Position numbers and translations under genes: made by a program. The notes beneath the pieces are model-generated. The model did not search any database. It saw only the letters and a list, made by a program, of their open reading frames with translations, and was not told the origin of the DNA. Shown piece after piece: positions 15,933-24,504 of a DNA stretch of 40,753 nucleotides. The stretch covers positions 1 through 40,753 of the forward strand of contig JAGVQG010000025.1 of the NCBI GenBank assembly GCA_020051845.1. The letters are read 5' to 3'. The number at the start of each line of letters is the position of its first letter. Position 1 is the first letter of the stretch. Source of the stretch: an archaeon (GTDB lineage: Archaea; Nanobdellota; Nanobdellia; Woesearchaeales; ARS49).

Positions 15933-16718
15933 CTATTTCCTCCAGACCGCCCATGGAGCACCATTGCTCCACATGCGGTTCATCTCAAGCAGATCCTTGT
16001 ATGTATCTATGCATGACCACATGCCGTCGTGCTTGTAAATCATCAGATTGCCTTCGGCCGAGACTTTCTCGAGCGGTTCACGTTCGAGCTGCAATGTATC
16101 GTCACCTTCTAGATAATCGAAGAACTCCGGTTCGAAGACGAAAAACCCGCCATTGATGTAGCTGCCAGTGACCTGGGGTTTCTCCTTGAAATCTATAACT
16201 GTGTTTTCCCTTATGTTCAGCTCACCCCAACGGGATGATGGCCTAACACCCGTCACTGTCGCGGTCTTGCCATGTTTTTTGTGGAAATCGAAAAGTTTGC
16301 CTATGTCGACATCAGCCACTCCGTCACCATATGTAGCCATGAATGTCTCTTGGCCTATATATGGTCTCAATTTTCGAAGACGGGCGCCGGTCATGCACTC
16401 AAGCCCGGTGTCCACAAGTGTCACCTTGAAATCGTCTGTTTCCTCTCCGAAGAAATCAACCTTGTTTCTCTTTAGATCGACATGTACGTTCTGGTTGAGC
16501 GCGACGTAATTTAGGAAATAATTCTTTATTACATCCCCTCTGTATCCCAATGCAATTATGAAATTGTTGAATCCGTGATGGGCATACATCTTCATGATAT
16601 GCACTATGATCGGGATGTTGCCTACAAGAACCATGGGCTTAGGCTTGAATTCTGTCTCTTCACGCAGCCGCATTCCCATGCCTCCAGCAAATATAACGAC
16701 TTTAGTGTCCTGTGCCAT
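15933..16718 (-). CDS. rfbF: Glucose-1-phosphate cytidylyltransferase
   Basis: 261 residues, about the family's usual length. FAGGMGMRLREETEFKPKPM is the RfbF-type signature; ATYGDGVADVD is the metal site; NGGFFVFEPEFFDYLEGD is a family-specific region. It makes CDP-glucose from CTP and glucose-1-phosphate for RfbG. The start codon has GGAG seven bases upstream; the reading frame is closed by TGA 42 bases further up, so no longer start exists. The mRNA leader is unusually long for this locus (about 40-60 bases) and may carry a short upstream ORF. Confidence 0.93.
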   Translation of the reverse strand: MAQDTKVVIFAGGMGMRLREETEFKPKPMVLVGNIPIIVHIMKMYAHHGFNNFIIALGYRGDVIKNYFLNYVALNQNVHVDLKRNKVDFFGEETDDFKVTLVDTGLECMTGARLRKLRPYIGQETFMATYGDGVADVDIGKLFDFHKKHGKTATVTGVRPSSRWGELNIRENTVIDFKEKPQVTGSYINGGFFVFEPEFFDYLEGDDTLQLEREPLEKVSAEGNLMIYKHDGMWSCIDTYKDLLEMNRMWSNGAPWAVWRK

Positions 16719-16779
16719 GGCCCCGCTCCACAGAGCCCGAGGATAATCCGTCGAGCTTCATGATTTCATTCCGACTCAT
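16702..16779 (-). CDS. Possible 25-codon upstream ORF overlapping the rfbF start
   Basis: ATG at 16779, TAA at 16702, 17 bases inside rfbF in another frame. The TATA box CTTATATC (16799-16806) is centred about 24 bases before this ATG, so a leaderless message would begin with it. The peptide (MSRNEIMKLDGLSSGSVE...) has no known features. It may be a translated leader that couples to rfbF or simply leader RNA; a second TATA-like TAATAAAG at 16782-16789 would start transcription downstream of the ATG. Confidence 0.3.
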   Translation of the reverse strand: MSRNEIMKLDGLSSGSVERGHGTGH

Positions 16780-16798
16780 ACGCTTTATTAATGTTTTG

Positions 16799-16806
16799 GA
16801 TATAAG
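16799..16806 (-). promoter_or_regulatory. TATA box of the rfbF-rfbG operon
   Basis: CTTATATC on the minus strand, about 85 bases before the rfbF ATG. This is far from the usual 26 and predicts a transcribed leader near 60 bases long. Confidence 0.5.
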
Positions 16807-16872
16807 CATCACATTATCAACGACGCATATCAAGTTCCTCCGATTTGGATTGTGACTTCTCCTGTGCAAAAG

Positions 16873-16881
16873 ATTATATAT
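16873..16881 (+). promoter_or_regulatory. TATA box of the methyltransferase-YfhO operon
   Basis: ATTATATAT centred 27 bases before ATG 16904, giving a leaderless message. Confidence 0.68.
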
Positions 16882-16903
16882 CGACTGTCAGAAACCGCAT
16901 TTC

Positions 16904-17608
16904 ATGGCATCACATGTGCCTCGTAAATTCATCGAGGTCCTCCGAAAGACAGGCATGATGAGGGTCATCAACTCAGTCTATTCCACATTCTTCCGTTTCT
17001 TGAAATGGATCGCGTCTTTGATGGGTATGAACCCGCTGGACGCGGTTTACACTAAAGGGTTTTTCAAGGACGTCACAAAAGCCACGGCGCCAAGCGCGGC
17101 GATTGTCGCACGCTCAATCGTAGAATCTGTGGATGTCAAATCCACCATCGATGTGGGTTGCGGCCCTGGAGTTTACCTGCACGAGATGCAAAAACTCGAT
17201 GTCGAGGTGCTCGGGATCGACGGCAGCGCCCAATCCAGGCAACAATCCGTCCTTGATCCTTCGCTAATCATCCTCAAAAATGTCACAAAACCTCTGAACA
17301 TTGACCGTAGATTTGATGTCGTCATCTGTTTCGAAGTCGCAGAACACATACCAAAACAATCATCACAGGTACTGGTTTCGAACCTGGTTTCGCTCGGAGA
17401 CGTTGTTTTCTTCACCGCAGCACCTCCAGGACAAGGCGGCACCGACCATATAAACGAACAGCCGATGGAGTTCTGGACTGATCTTTTTGCCAGACAGAAC
17501 TTCCACCTAGATAAAGGCCTCACCGAATCAATCAGATCTGAATGGCGCGAGAAAGAAGTCGTGTGGTGGCTTCACAGGAACCTGATGATATTCAGGAAGT
17601 CGAAATGA
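16904..17608 (+). CDS. Class I SAM-dependent methyltransferase
   Basis: 234 residues. After about 70 residues of basic and hydrophobic N-terminus (YSTFFRFLKWIASLMG may lie on the membrane) comes motif I, IDVGCGPGVYLHEM, then GIDGSA at the end of strand 2 and FDVVICFEVAEHIP, typical of the Methyltransf_11/23 group. The substrate is unknown; sugar O-methylation fits the locus. It overlaps the YfhO-like gene by ATGA, repeating the methyltransferase-plus-membrane-protein pairing seen at 235-1793. Confidence 0.83.
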   Translation: MASHVPRKFIEVLRKTGMMRVINSVYSTFFRFLKWIASLMGMNPLDAVYTKGFFKDVTKATAPSAAIVARSIVESVDVKSTIDVGCGPGVYLHEMQKLDVEVLGIDGSAQSRQQSVLDPSLIILKNVTKPLNIDRRFDVVICFEVAEHIPKQSSQVLVSNLVSLGDVVFFTAAPPGQGGTDHINEQPMEFWTDLFARQNFHLDKGLTESIRSEWREKEVVWWLHRNLMIFRKSK

Positions 17609-19917
17609 GACGTCTTAACGCACTTCTCTTACTGTCATTGATTGCGGTTTCATTGATGCTTCCCGCGCTCGTCAACTACGACAGACTTGTCGGCGGCTTC
17701 GATATGGAGCGGCAGGTCTATCCTTGGGAGGATTTCCTGCAGCGTTCTTTGGGGCAAGGCAAGATCCCCTTGTGGAATCCTCTCAATCTTATGGGAGAGC
17801 CTTTCGTCGCTAATCCTTCTACCGAGGTTTTCTATCCTGTGAACCGTTTGATCTTCGCGGTCCTTCCTTTGCCTTATGCATTCACATATTGCTATCTGGT
17901 TGATTTGATGATATTGGGTATTGGCACGTTCCTTTTGGCAAGACGATTGAAATGTTCTGACAAAGGCGCATTGCTTGCAGCCGCGTCGTTGATGGGAAGC
18001 AGTTACATCATGATGCGCATTTACGCTGGCCACCACATGGTCCTGCCCAGCGCCGCGTGGATTCCATTGACATTGTTCCTTCTTGATATCGCAATCGCTG
18101 ACAGGAAGTGGGGAGCGGCAGTGCTATCAAGTTTGTCGTTTGGGATGATGGTGCTAGCAGGGCATGTACAATCAATATTCCACATAGGAATCATAATGGT
18201 CGCTTGGACTCTCTATCGGGGCGTCATTCCGTTCGACGTGAAGAACTTTCTCAGGGCTTCATTGATGCTCGCCTTTGTCTTGGCCTTCGGACTGCTCATC
18301 GGCGCGGCACAGGTGTTACCGACCTTGGAACTGGCAGGACAATCTGCGAGGATTTCTGGATTCGCCATAAAAGAATCTCTCGCCATGTCACTTGAGAAAC
18401 AGGACTTGCTTTCTTTTGTGATGCCAAATGCTCTTGGCAATCCTGTCGATGGGACTTATGTCAACCATGGTGCGTATTCAGAAGTGGTCATATACGTGGG
18501 ATTGCTTCCGCTCGCGTTCGCCTTGCTTGCCTTGTGGCGCTGGCGGACCAAGGATGTTTGGTTCCTCTTATTGCTGGGGATCGGAAGCTTGATCCTCGCG
18601 TTCGGCAAGACGTTCCCACCTAACTTGTTGGTTTGGAAATACCTTCCCCTGTTCAACCTGTTCCACATCCCGCCACGATTCTCCATGATTTGGGCGCTTT
18701 CGGCTTCGCTTATCGCCGGAATCGTTTTGACATGGCTTGACTCCGCACTCACTGACTCCGAACGCAAGATAGTGAGAATCGTTGGAGTGGCAATCGTCGC
18801 ATGCGCCATCATGACTTTTGCCGTAGCGCTCATAATGCAGTTCAACCACGACGCTGTCCATGGTATCGCGAACTCTGCTTTGGAGCAACGTTTCGCCCAA
18901 TTGGAGAACGCCAAAGTTCCAATCGCCCAGTATTCTTCGAAGCTAGATGGCATGATCTCTTCTGCGATCAATGATATGCTGATTTGCGGCGCGCTCGCCT
19001 TGATCATTGGAGTGTTATTGTTGTGGCGTGCGAGGATCCCATTCTCGAATGACGCGTGGGCATTCGCCATAATCGCATTCGCGGTCGTAAATTCTGTGAT
19101 ATATTTCTATCCGATGCTGGTTATGCTCCCACCCGAACAAGTGGTTGTCGGTGCCGGACAACTCGGGTTCCTGCGGCAGAACGCAGGGATTGACAGGATA
19201 TGGAACAATGACGGTTCGTACAAAAACAATCAGGCCATGCTCTTCAATGTGGCGTCGATATCAGGTTACAATCCACTTCAAATCCAGTCACAAAAAGACA
19301 TGCTCGCACTGGTGAGCGGTAACTCTTCGGGTTTGCTCGATCTTCTCGATGTGCGTTACAGGACTTCGAAAAATCCTTTCTCAGAGAAAGGATGGACACA
19401 AGTGTTCAATTCATCAGGATATGTCTACACGAATGACGATGTTCTTCCACGGTCTTTTGTCATTTACAGGGCAAGCGCACTCTCCAAGACCGATACCTTG
19501 GCAGTGATAGCGTCGCCCGACTTCAGGCCGGTTGACCGTGCATTGGTCGACGAGCTTCCTTCAGGATGGAAGGACGGTAAAGACGGCATCGACGCTGCGG
19601 ACATCATTTCATATGAAGGAAGCAAAGTTAGGATTGATTGCGATGCAAGTGAAGACGGGCTCCTGGTGCTCTCAGACACGTATTATTCGGCGTGGAAAGC
19701 ATATGTGGATGGCCAAGAGGTCCCGATAATCCGCGCTTACTGCGGGATCAGGGCAGTCCCTGTCGCTAAAGGACACCATTCGGTGGAATTCGTTTTCGAC
19801 GCGTCCGCTGCTATCATAGGATCGGCGCTTTCGGTTGTGGCTCTTATAACAGTCGCAGTAATCCTATTGATCATTAGTATACGATCAAGATCAGACCTTG
19901 CATCTAAAAGATTATGA
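17605..19917 (+). CDS. YfhO-family polytopic membrane protein (GT-C-like)
   Basis: 770 residues from the ATG at 17605, which overlaps the methyltransferase stop. About 12 spans, then a C-terminal soluble domain with a final span. PWEDFLQRSLGQGKIPLWNP in the first outer loop and the late SDTYYSAWKAYVDG with VPVAKGHHSVEF are recognised YfhO marks. Bacterial YfhO is needed for glycosylation of lipoteichoic acid, so a role in adding sugars outside the cell is plausible. The ORF-track start (17542) lies inside the methyltransferase and lacks a ribosome site. The stop overlaps the stop of the convergent ugd-like gene. Confidence 0.82.
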   Translation: MRRLNALLLLSLIAVSLMLPALVNYDRLVGGFDMERQVYPWEDFLQRSLGQGKIPLWNPLNLMGEPFVANPSTEVFYPVNRLIFAVLPLPYAFTYCYLVDLMILGIGTFLLARRLKCSDKGALLAAASLMGSSYIMMRIYAGHHMVLPSAAWIPLTLFLLDIAIADRKWGAAVLSSLSFGMMVLAGHVQSIFHIGIIMVAWTLYRGVIPFDVKNFLRASLMLAFVLAFGLLIGAAQVLPTLELAGQSARISGFAIKESLAMSLEKQDLLSFVMPNALGNPVDGTYVNHGAYSEVVIYVGLLPLAFALLALWRWRTKDVWFLLLLGIGSLILAFGKTFPPNLLVWKYLPLFNLFHIPPRFSMIWALSASLIAGIVLTWLDSALTDSERKIVRIVGVAIVACAIMTFAVALIMQFNHDAVHGIANSALEQRFAQLENAKVPIAQYSSKLDGMISSAINDMLICGALALIIGVLLLWRARIPFSNDAWAFAIIAFAVVNSVIYFYPMLVMLPPEQVVVGAGQLGFLRQNAGIDRIWNNDGSYKNNQAMLFNVASISGYNPLQIQSQKDMLALVSGNSSGLLDLLDVRYRTSKNPFSEKGWTQVFNSSGYVYTNDDVLPRSFVIYRASALSKTDTLAVIASPDFRPVDRALVDELPSGWKDGKDGIDAADIISYEGSKVRIDCDASEDGLLVLSDTYYSAWKAYVDGQEVPIIRAYCGIRAVPVAKGHHSVEFVFDASAAIIGSALSVVALITVAVILLIISIRSRSDLASKRL

Positions 19918-21282
19918 TTGGGTCCTGATTACGCCACGGCCTACGCCATAATAGTTCAGTCCTGATACGACGACCTTTGAAGGAGTGCATATGTTCCTTC
20001 CGTCGAACACCCATCCCGGTTTCTTCATCTTCGCGGCGATGGCTTTGAAATCAAGGTTCTTGAACTCATCCCAATCAGTGACTAGCACCATGGCGTCCGC
20101 GCCATCGACCGCTTCCGCGACCGATTCAACGACCAGGATATTGTATGCAAATGGCTTGTCGCCATAGACCTGTTTTACTTTATGACCTGCTTCTGGATCG
20201 ACGACTCGCACATTGGCGCCTTCGGCCGCAAGCATCGAGATAATATCTATCGCAGGAGAGTCCCTTATGTCGTCGGTATTAGGCTTGAACGCGAATCCTA
20301 GAACGGCCACCGTTTTGTTCGGCAACGAGTAGAGGCTTTCGTGGATCCTTCGGACGAAACGCTCGCGAAGCAGGTAGTTCAGGTCGTGCGCGGCCTGATA
20401 GAATCTTGCTTCTGCCTCGAGGTTGAAGTGACGCAGCAGGTAGATCAACGCGCGCACGTCCTTTCCGAAGCACGATCCGCCCCAACCTATGCCCGCCGCC
20501 AGGAACTTGTTGCCGATCCTGTTATCCATGCCCACTGCCTTTGACACTTCGGTCACGTCTGCGCCACTGCAATCACAAAGCGACGCTATGGCGTTGATTT
20601 GTGTAATCTTAGTCGACAAGAAAGCGTTGTTCGCGAGCTTCGCCAGCTCGCTGCTCCAGATCATCGTGTGAAGTATGACTTCGGAAGGGAAAGATGAGTA
20701 TAGCTCATTCATGAATTTACGGGCATACTCATCGTTCGGTCGCGTGCCTACCAGTATCCTGTCCGGCTGCAAAGCGTCTTTGACCGCGGTGCCTTCAGCC
20801 AGGAACTCGGGATTCGATACTACATGAAACTTGCCGCGTTGTGATGGTGAACTGACGCTGTTGAATATCTCCTCGATGCGTTCTGCGGTGCGCAACGGCA
20901 CTGTGCTTTTCTCGACAACAACCATGTCGCCGCGGGAGTGGGCTGCTATCGACCTTGCGACTGAATCTACATATGTCATGTCAAAACTGCCGGTCGCTAT
21001 GCCTTCCATCTTGGTCGGTGTGCTGACACAGACAAAGACCACCTCAGACTTGGATATTATGCCAGGAAGGTCTGTCGTGAAGAAAAGGTTCTTCCCTCGA
21101 TGCTTCATTATGAGTTCAGGCAAACCTGGTTCCGACAACGGGAACGGAGGTCCGTTTGCGAACTGCTGTATCTTTTCGTTGTTGCTGTCGACGCATGTGA
21201 CCTGGTGGCCTAGCTCGGCAAGCACCGCGCCAGTCACTGATCCTACATAGCCTGTTCCAATCACGCACACTCTCTTTGCCAT
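19912..21282 (-). CDS. UDP-glucose 6-dehydrogenase-like nucleotide sugar dehydrogenase
   Basis: 456 residues. VIGTGYVGSVTGAVLAELGH is the NAD-binding motif; EKSTVPLRT and SNPEFLAEGTAVKD follow; the catalytic Cys is in GWGGSCFGKD (Cys271). The C-terminal domain has LGFAFKPNTDDIRDSPA. This is the UDP-Glc/GDP-Man dehydrogenase family, and the motif set fits UDP-glucose 6-dehydrogenase, which supplies UDP-glucuronate, a common unit of archaeal glycans; UDP-ManNAc or other hexoses are possible. The ORF-track start 11 codons upstream overlaps the TATA box GCTTATTAA (21305-21313), so ATG 21282 is favoured. Confidence 0.9.
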   Translation of the reverse strand: MAKRVCVIGTGYVGSVTGAVLAELGHQVTCVDSNNEKIQQFANGPPFPLSEPGLPELIMKHRGKNLFFTTDLPGIISKSEVVFVCVSTPTKMEGIATGSFDMTYVDSVARSIAAHSRGDMVVVEKSTVPLRTAERIEEIFNSVSSPSQRGKFHVVSNPEFLAEGTAVKDALQPDRILVGTRPNDEYARKFMNELYSSFPSEVILHTMIWSSELAKLANNAFLSTKITQINAIASLCDCSGADVTEVSKAVGMDNRIGNKFLAAGIGWGGSCFGKDVRALIYLLRHFNLEAEARFYQAAHDLNYLLRERFVRRIHESLYSLPNKTVAVLGFAFKPNTDDIRDSPAIDIISMLAAEGANVRVVDPEAGHKVKQVYGDKPFAYNILVVESVAEAVDGADAMVLVTDWDEFKNLDFKAIAAKMKKPGWVFDGRNICTPSKVVVSGLNYYGVGRGVIRTQS

Positions 21283-21304
21283 GGTTTCGCCTCTCTGGAC
21301 TTCG

Positions 21305-21313
21305 TTAATAAGC
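21305..21313 (-). promoter_or_regulatory. TATA box of the UDP-glucose dehydrogenase gene
   Basis: GCTTATTAA on the minus strand, centred 27 bases before ATG 21282. A GAGAGG stretch also lies just before that ATG. Confidence 0.6.
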
Positions 21314-21349
21314 ATTGTTGTTTCTCAATCCAGATGACAAATCCACAAC

Positions 21350-21359
21350 GTTTATAAGA
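21350..21359 (+). promoter_or_regulatory. TATA box of the epimerase gene at 21400
   Basis: GTTTATAAGA, centred about 45 bases before the ATG. It implies a leader of about 19 bases, long enough to hold the AGGTG ribosome site at 21391-21395. Confidence 0.6.
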
Positions 21360-21399
21360 GGGATTTTGAGCGGATACAAATAAAAGATGCAGGTGTTTC

Positions 21400-22524
21400 A
21401 TGCAAAAGAAAGTTCTCGTTACCGGCGGCGCAGGATTCATCGGTTCGTTCATCGTGGACAAGCTTGTCAACGAGGGGCATGATGTCCGCGTTCTCGATTC
21501 ACTCGAGCCACAGGTCCATCCTGAAGGCAAATGGCCATCATACATCAACCTGAAAGCCGAATATATTAAGGGAGATGTCCGCGACGCCGAGGCTCTCAAA
21601 CACGCACTCGAGGACGTCGAGATCATATTCCACAAGGCTGCCGCTGTCGGTGTCGGCCAGAGCATGTACCAGATCCACAAATATATGGATGTCAACACGC
21701 TCGGCACCGCAAGGCTTCTTGACACTGTTGTCAACGGCAACTATCCGATAAAGAAGATCATCGTCGCTAGCAGCATGAGCATATATGGTGAGGGAGAGTA
21801 CATGGATGAGGATACCGGTGCAATCGCGTATCCGATGCTCCGACAGGAACAACACCTCAAAGAAGGGCAATTTGAGCATCTGGGCCCTACAGGAAAACCT
21901 CTGATCCCGATCCCTACCAAGGAAACGAAGCCGCTGCAGAGCACCAGCATCTATGCGATCAGCAAGAAGGACCAAGAGGAGATGACGCTCACGATTGGAA
22001 GGACATACGGAATTCCTAGCGTCGCCCTGAGATACTTCAATGTTTTCGGACCAAGGCAATCGCTCTCTAATCCATACACGGGCGTTGCCGCAGTTTTCAT
22101 GAACCACATCAAGAACGACAAGCAACCGGAGATATTCGAGGATGGCATGCAGAGCCGCGACCTCGTATCGGTCCATGACATAGCGCAAGCGAATCTAAAG
22201 GCTATGCGGAACGCAAGTGCCAACTTCGAGGCGTTCAACATCGGGTCGGGCAGACAGCTTACAATCACCGAGGTCGCAAAGATCCTTGCGCAGCTATACG
22301 GAAAAGAGCACATTCGTCCTAGAATCACGGGCAAATACCGTGCTGGCGACATACGTCACTGCTTCGCGGACATTTCAAAAGCTCGCGGCAAACTTGAGTT
22401 CGAGCCTGAAACGGGTTTTGATGACGGCATGCGTGAACTGATGGAATGGGCCAAGACACAGAAGGTAGCAGACATGGTCGGCAAAGCGACCGATGAACTT
22501 AAATCAAAGGGCCTTGTCAAGTGA
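21400..22524 (+). CDS. dTDP-L-rhamnose 4-epimerase-like NAD-dependent epimerase (SDR)
   Basis: 374 residues, longer than typical SDRs because of an insert of about 40 residues after the serine motif (MLRQEQHLKEGQFEHLG). GGAGFIGSF is the cofactor motif, SSMSIYGEG the serine region, YAISK the YxxxK pair, YFNVFGPRQS and DGMQSRDLV substrate loops. The insert and the AAAVGVGQSMYQI loop resemble the dTDP-L-rhamnose 4-epimerase/WbiB group; I am moderately sure of that subgroup. It has a real leader with AGGTG four bases before the ATG, unlike most first genes here. It is alone in its unit. Confidence 0.85.
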   Translation: MQKKVLVTGGAGFIGSFIVDKLVNEGHDVRVLDSLEPQVHPEGKWPSYINLKAEYIKGDVRDAEALKHALEDVEIIFHKAAAVGVGQSMYQIHKYMDVNTLGTARLLDTVVNGNYPIKKIIVASSMSIYGEGEYMDEDTGAIAYPMLRQEQHLKEGQFEHLGPTGKPLIPIPTKETKPLQSTSIYAISKKDQEEMTLTIGRTYGIPSVALRYFNVFGPRQSLSNPYTGVAAVFMNHIKNDKQPEIFEDGMQSRDLVSVHDIAQANLKAMRNASANFEAFNIGSGRQLTITEVAKILAQLYGKEHIRPRITGKYRAGDIRHCFADISKARGKLEFEPETGFDDGMRELMEWAKTQKVADMVGKATDELKSKGLVK

Positions 22525-22587
22525 ATATTCATTTGAGACTAGACTTACCTGACGTGATATTATCAATTCATCTATTCTGTCTCGGCA

Positions 22588-23544
22588 TCAGATGTGACGA
22601 AGAAGCTCCCGCACCCTGTGCGTCATGGTGTGCTCTTTGACGACACGATCATATCCTGCCTGCGCAATTTTGTTACGTTCTTCGTCGTTTTCGATATAGT
22701 AGTCAGCGAGCTCCTTGAATTCTTTCTCGTCTTTATAGACCAAGATTTCCTTTCCTTCCTTGAAGAATCGATCGACATCCCGTGGCATGTCTGTTAACTG
22801 GAAAGATCTGCTTGCCGGTATCTCAAATGTCCTTGGATTCGGAACTATGAACTCTTTTCTTTGGCCATACGGATTTATGACCACCTTTGATTCATTGAAC
22901 AGACGGATCATCTCTTTCGGAGTCACCAAAGGCAGCGCTATTTTCGCAAGCTCGTGCGAGGCTGTGTCCCACTTGGCGCCTGCCAGTCGCAGGGATCTTC
23001 CTGCATATGGCTCGATGAGCCGTTTCCTGTTGTCATACGCTGTTCCCACGAGACACAAGTCCGCGGGGAACTGTCTTTGCTCCAATGGGATGACTTCTTT
23101 GTGAGCGTCATCTGGCTCGGCACCTGCGGGCAGGTAATACGTCTTCGGATTGATCTGCTTCATGGGCTCCACATATTGGAGGTCATAGATGAACAAGGAG
23201 TCATATTCGTCCATGTTCGATATCTTGTTGCACTTATCAAGTACTCCGAAAGGCTCGTCGATGTTCCAGTTCACTGCCTTGATGCCTGATTTTGTTATCT
23301 TGGATATGGTGCCAAGGTTGATGGTCTCGCCTTTAATGACGATTATGAGATCAGCCGGCCAGTTAGTGGCTGCGCGTACTAGCTGTATGTTCAAGAACGA
23401 GTTCGTCAAAGACATGAGGTTAAGGTGCCATTTGCGATATGAGAAAGGCCTGACTTCATGGCCCAATGAGTTTAACGCGTTGACTATCTGATGGCCCGTG
23501 CCATTCTGCCTGGCAAATGAAGAATCAACTACTATTACACGCAT
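22588..23544 (-). CDS. CgeB/YkvP-like glycosyltransferase
   Basis: 318 residues. MRVIVVDSSFARQNGTGHQI begins a GT-B-type N-domain; NWNIDEPFG, LVGTAYDNRKR and the late PNPRTFEIPASRSFQLTD are typical of CgeB-family glycosyltransferases (related to GT4), where the last motif sits in the donor site. The sugar is unknown. The ORF track begins 17 codons earlier, but the TATA box TTTATATC (23566-23573) lies 26 bases before ATG 23544, so the message is leaderless from there. Single-gene unit. Confidence 0.82.
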   Translation of the reverse strand: MRVIVVDSSFARQNGTGHQIVNALNSLGHEVRPFSYRKWHLNLMSLTNSFLNIQLVRAATNWPADLIIVIKGETINLGTISKITKSGIKAVNWNIDEPFGVLDKCNKISNMDEYDSLFIYDLQYVEPMKQINPKTYYLPAGAEPDDAHKEVIPLEQRQFPADLCLVGTAYDNRKRLIEPYAGRSLRLAGAKWDTASHELAKIALPLVTPKEMIRLFNESKVVINPYGQRKEFIVPNPRTFEIPASRSFQLTDMPRDVDRFFKEGKEILVYKDEKEFKELADYYIENDEERNKIAQAGYDRVVKEHTMTHRVRELLRHI

Positions 23545-23565
23545 ATGCTGTCGCGACAGAGTCCG

Positions 23566-23573
23566 ATATAAAT
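23566..23573 (-). promoter_or_regulatory. TATA box of the CgeB-like gene
   Basis: TTTATATC on the minus strand, centred 26 bases before ATG 23544; it falls inside the ORF-track extension and so rejects that start. Confidence 0.7.
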
Positions 23574-23619
23574 AAGTAATGGGTTTCGGATCCAACTAAC
23601 GCGCTGATCCTCCAAATGC

Positions 23620-24438
23620 CTAATGAACTGCCTTCGAATCATTCATCATCGATTTCTTTCGTGCGTAAAGGATCCTGTCAGAATCTATTCCTGTGACAAA
23701 GTATCCTTGTCGTGACAAGAGCATCCTCGCCTCTTCGGCGTTCTCATGCGTCTCCATGACTATTCTGTATATTTTCGAGAACGCATTTTTGGTGCGTAGC
23801 ACATCTATCTCCGATCCCTCGATATCCATCTTCATTATATCTATGTGGTCTGCCCCGCATCTCTTGAGGAATGTGGAGAATGTAAGAGACTCGACTGGTA
23901 CGCTTCGCCCTATTCCTGAATGTAATGAATGCGATCCTGACGCGAGCGAGATAAAAAGATTGACATTGCTGTTTTTGCTTGATACTGCTACTTTGAAAGG
24001 CGTCACGTTATTTAGCTTGTTACGCTTTATGTTCTGCTCAAGGATTGAGTGGTTGATCGGGTACGGCTCGACGCTTATGACACGACCTTCCTGGCCGACG
24101 CGTTTTGAAGTTTGGAAGGTATAGCAACCCACATTCGCGCCCAAATCTAGTACAATATCGCCCTTCTTAGGTATGAAATCATTGAACAAGAAATATTCCC
24201 TGTCATGCATGAGGGAGACCGCCATTGGCAATTGTTCAATCATGAGCGAGTCGCCGTTCCAGAATATCAGTCTGGACTGATGTTTGGATGAGAACCTCAA
24301 GAACGCGTCTTTTCCTGACAAACGCCATAAAATGTGGCCATAAAGGAACTTGGCAAGTAAGAATGGACCATTGATGAAATTTGTGCAGAAAAATACGGAG
24401 ACGCTCAAGACACGTAAGACTGCTCTTGACAAAGACAT
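23620..24438 (-). CDS. FkbM-family SAM-dependent methyltransferase
   Basis: 272 residues. After a hydrophobic N-terminal helix (ISVFFCTNFINGPFLLAKFL-type region, likely a membrane anchor), LDLGANVGCYTF is motif I, SVEPYPINHSILEQN is the adenosine-binding acid region, and DIMKMDIEGSEIDVL is the FkbM signature. FkbM enzymes methylate hydroxyl groups of sugars and other small molecules, so an O-methylated glycan is likely. Leaderless: TATA box at 24459-24468. Single-gene unit 76 bases upstream of, and on the same strand as, the CgeB-like gene. Confidence 0.87.
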   Translation of the reverse strand: MSLSRAVLRVLSVSVFFCTNFINGPFLLAKFLYGHILWRLSGKDAFLRFSSKHQSRLIFWNGDSLMIEQLPMAVSLMHDREYFLFNDFIPKKGDIVLDLGANVGCYTFQTSKRVGQEGRVISVEPYPINHSILEQNIKRNKLNNVTPFKVAVSSKNSNVNLFISLASGSHSLHSGIGRSVPVESLTFSTFLKRCGADHIDIMKMDIEGSEIDVLRTKNAFSKIYRIVMETHENAEEARMLLSRQGYFVTGIDSDRILYARKKSMMNDSKAVH

Positions 24439-24458
24439 GATTCGTGGTCAACAGACAC

Positions 24459-24468
24459 GAATTATAAG
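24459..24468 (-). promoter_or_regulatory. TATA box of the FkbM gene
   Basis: CTTATAATTC on the minus strand, centred 26 bases before ATG 24438. Confidence 0.65.
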
Positions 24469-24504
24469 TCTTTCGGACTTTGAAAAATTCTATCCCGTAT
24501 TGTT

